A stretch of 64,000 nt of DNA from positions 501,066-565,065 of the forward strand of contig VWZL01004368.1 of the NCBI GenBank assembly GCA_013396915.1. Reading direction: 5' to 3'. Below are positions 61,266 to 64,000 of the stretch, piece after piece. The notes under the pieces were generated by a model. The model did no database searches, was not told the origin of the DNA, and saw nothing but the letters and a program-made list of their open reading frames with translations. Position numbers and translations under genes: made by a program. This stretch comes from Stercorarius parasiticus. Lineage: Eukaryota > Chordata > Aves > Charadriiformes > Stercorariidae. The first letter of the stretch is position 1; each line of letters begins with the position of its first letter.

Positions 61266-63066
61266 TTTTCTAAGTGCTGTCACTCACTTTGATAAGAGAC
61301 GAATCAGTCTGATACTATGCGTTTCTGAATATGCCACCATAACCTACGGAAGCACCTTGCTCCCAGTGTAAACTACTGAGTTTACTGCATTGAAAATGCC
61401 AGAACACTTTAAGGTACTAGAGATAAGTGGTTTTTTCTGTGTGGTGTGTTTTTTTTGTTTTGTTGTTGTTTTCTTTAATTTTATTACAATATACCTCTAC
61501 GTTATGCAGTTTCTTCTTCTGAGAAGAAGAATGGTAGTGTTGCAAGACTTGGATGCTGGTCTTGGTTTTATTCCAGCACTCATCAGTATAGAATTGACAG
61601 GGAAAGATCCACATTTGTGGACCTCGGGAGTTACAGCTGTAGGAACAACAGAATTTACCTCGCTATCCAGTATGAATGTTATGAGGATATTGTCGTAGTT
61701 ACAGGGTAGTTGGTTGATAATGAAGTAGGCTATTACATAGGTAATATTTAGAGGGCAGGAACTTAATACTGAAGGACAGATTAGTTGCGAGATGCTGTGG
61801 AATCTCTTTCATGTGGTGAGACTGCATGTTTCCCTGTACGCTGTCACACTCATGTTTTGTGCTACCCCCTGGACAGTGATTCACTTTGATGCTGTATCCT
61901 CTCCTGGAATGGTTATTGTTAGTACTAGGTGTAGCATGTATGTGATAAGAGCAGTATAAAGGATTTGAGAGTCTTCACAACTGTACTGAACTACTGAAAA
62001 TGCCAAGAAAACCTGATTAAAAATATGTCCATCTGAGTCTGCAGGTGGCTGGATCTGCAAAGGGACACCTGCCCTGTATATTTGCTTTGGTGATTCCTGC
62101 TGTATTCTCCATCCTTTCTGTTCCCCACTTCCTTCCACTAGGTGTAGAAATGTATCAAGTGATACTGCAGTGAGAGGTTTACTGCTGCTTACTGTTCTGA
62201 GCTTGATGTGCTCGGATCACTGGCATTACTGTCAAACGCAAAAACCCCACAGAATTTGCTGCCACCATGTTACTTTCTTTCTCCATCCCACATGTGCAGT
62301 CTGAAAACTGTATGTGCCTGTTTTGATTGTGCATTGTCATTTTCAGTTTCTCTGCTTCTTTCCTTTGAAGCAGTCTACATTTGTAGCTATGGAAACAATG
62401 ATGCTACTGATAGTGACGTGCAATACGGAGTCAGAAATTGTTTGTTTTGGAGTTTTGAGTTTTGTTTTCTTTTACCTCGGACTTACAGCATGCTTTGTGG
62501 ACTGCAGGAATTTTCATAGTAACCTCTATCATAACATAACATTTGACAAATTCCCACCAAAGCTGATATGAACTATAATGAGGCCACATTAAGATACTTG
62601 CATTTAAATACAACTTGTTAAATTGCAGTTATTTTTCCAATTCAGGAATCACAAACAAATTGAAGCATAGTTGTAAATTTTAATATAGAAAGCACTATAC
62701 CAGGTTCTTCAAATCGGTCTGTAAATGCTGGTAAAGGAGAAGAAATTGGGCTTATGAAGTCCATTTACAAATCTAAATCCCAGGTCAAGCCTAGAAAGAA
62801 CAGAGTCATCAGCAGAATATGTTTAATTGTTTTTTACATGCTATAAAACTTTTCAAAGTCTTGGGGAAAGAAAGACTGCAGGTATGTAATTATACTGTGA
62901 ACAATAGCTGGTTTTCAACTATATCTCTAAAAAAATAAAGCTTTTACAAAAGAAAAGAGATGCATATAATTTTTCTCTGTGTTACAGAGCAAACTGTTTT
63001 TGACAGTAGAAGGAAGCCATTAGGACTGAGCTTGCAAAATACTACCTGGACTGGTTTCCATTATTC

Positions 63067-63067
63067 T

Positions 63068-63102
<35 letters not shown>
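63067..63102. repeat. T21-A15 homopolymer palindrome
   Basis: Twenty-one T are followed directly by fifteen A, forming a self-complementary stretch with no spacer. It could be two abutting poly-A tails in opposite orientation, a cruciform-prone site, or a sequencing or assembly error at a homopolymer. Confidence 0.85.
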
Positions 63103-63104
<2 letters not shown>

Positions 63105-64000
63105 AAACATTGCAGTATTAGGGGGAAGAAGTTGGAAATGTAGGAGGATACCTTTTGTCAATTTCTATTGAGGCCAGAAAAGCCTGGATTTTGATAGTGG
63201 TCATATGAACCTTACAAAAATGAATAAGGGAAGAAAACTTTGAGGGTGAGATTAGTAGTAGTTGGAGATTGACCACTTTAGAAAAATGTGAAACTTCAAA
63301 TGAAACTTTGAGGTGATAGTGCAGTGAACAAAAAGTACATGTAAAATTTTCCACGGTGAAGGGATCAGCTAAGAATTTTGGTTTTGGTCTTGATTGCCAC
63401 CATAAAATAAAGTTGGAGATAAAAAGGATAAGCTATTTATTAAAGTCTGTGTTGGTTATAAGAGCAACTGGAATATATACAGTGGGAATGAGGTTGGCTG
63501 TGAAGCCACAGGGGGCGTTAGTCCTTGAACTGTCTGAGAAGCAGAGGTGGGAACTGTAGCTTCATCTGGAGAGTGAGAAATGCCTGGCGTTAGTGCATGA
63601 GAGCGGTCTGGCCAAGAAACAGAGCTGTAGGAACAACTGTAGGATCATCTCATAAAGCCACTCTAACTGTTAATGAAAATTTTAGTAGATAACATACAGA
63701 CCTCTGAACTGACAGGATTGGGAGCTTGGTATTTGGACTATCTAGTCTCGTAAAATTTGGGGCCTGTTTTGTGCTTGTGTGTGCGTATCTGTGCTTAAAA
63801 GCTTCCTTTGTCTGATGCTGCTATGGATCTCTCTTGATTTCTTTGTAATGCTCTATGTATCTCTGAGAAGACAGCTTTATGGATTGAGTTTCAGAGAAGC
63901 CACTTTATCTGTGAAGGTGATCAGGGCATCAAAAGCCAGAGACGACATTCTTGCTTTTTCTTACTGTTGTTACCTGCTCTTCCTTTAAACATACTTCTGG

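Larger units (their letters stand above)
56753..64000 (+). other. RGS7: RGS7 intron following the first coding exon (partial)
   Basis: The intron starts GTAAGC and continues past the window end. It is AT-rich, with only short open frames. I looked for the next RGS7 coding exon (MEDVIAR...) and did not find it, in line with a long intron. It contains a (TTTG)n run at 60396-60417, an exact 66-base tandem duplication at 61134-61265 and a T21-A15 palindrome at 63067-63102. Confidence 0.8.

Noticed and set aside
61086..61292. 68-codon frame with a repeated 22-residue peptide
   Set aside because: The repeat is explained by the 66-base DNA duplication in an intron. There is no other sign of coding.
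56753..64000. Second RGS7 coding exon
   Set aside because: Looked for the MEDVIAR... start between splice sites and did not find it. It probably lies beyond the window.

Overview
The window reads as nuclear DNA of a bird. The base is AT-rich vertebrate intergenic and intronic sequence with sparse repeats. The recognisable repeats are avian: three CR1 LINE fragments and one solo LTR of the ERV type that is abundant in birds. The species cannot be fixed from sequence alone.

Two genes are supported. The first is PIGM, an intronless gene on the minus strand (24716 down to 23457, 419 codons). It encodes the catalytic GPI mannosyltransferase I, which adds the first mannose to GPI-anchor precursors in the ER. 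It sits in a CpG island (about 24270-25250) with GC boxes and an NRF1-like site. The second is RGS7 on the plus strand. Its CpG-island promoter and untranslated first exon lie at about 55190-56035, and its first coding exon (26 codons, exact splice sites) is at 56641-56752. The window ends inside the following intron, so the rest of RGS7 (DEP, GGL and RGS domains) lies to the right. The two genes point away from each other, with about 30 kb between their promoters.

Layout: 1-3258 intergenic; 3259-3761 solo LTR; 3762-22800 intergenic, with an (AATTA)n array, a CR1 3' end, a possible 5S-derived scrap, an unexplained 224-codon open frame that begins at a splice-acceptor-like sequence (20833-21498), and a second CR1 fragment; 22820-25250 PIGM with its 3' UTR and promoter; 25250-55190 gene desert, with a strongly G-over-C-skewed patch, an internally deleted CR1 copy and a G-quadruplex motif; 55190-64000 the RGS7 5' end and intron, with an exact 66-bp tandem duplication and a long T/A palindrome.

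The two genes have no obvious shared pathway: PIGM is housekeeping glycolipid synthesis, and RGS7 is a neuronal regulator of Gi/o signalling. No prokaryotic-style system, CRISPR array or operon is present. The best candidates for something undescribed are the 20.8-21.5 kb open frame and the skewed segment near 28.1 kb. Both are unproven.
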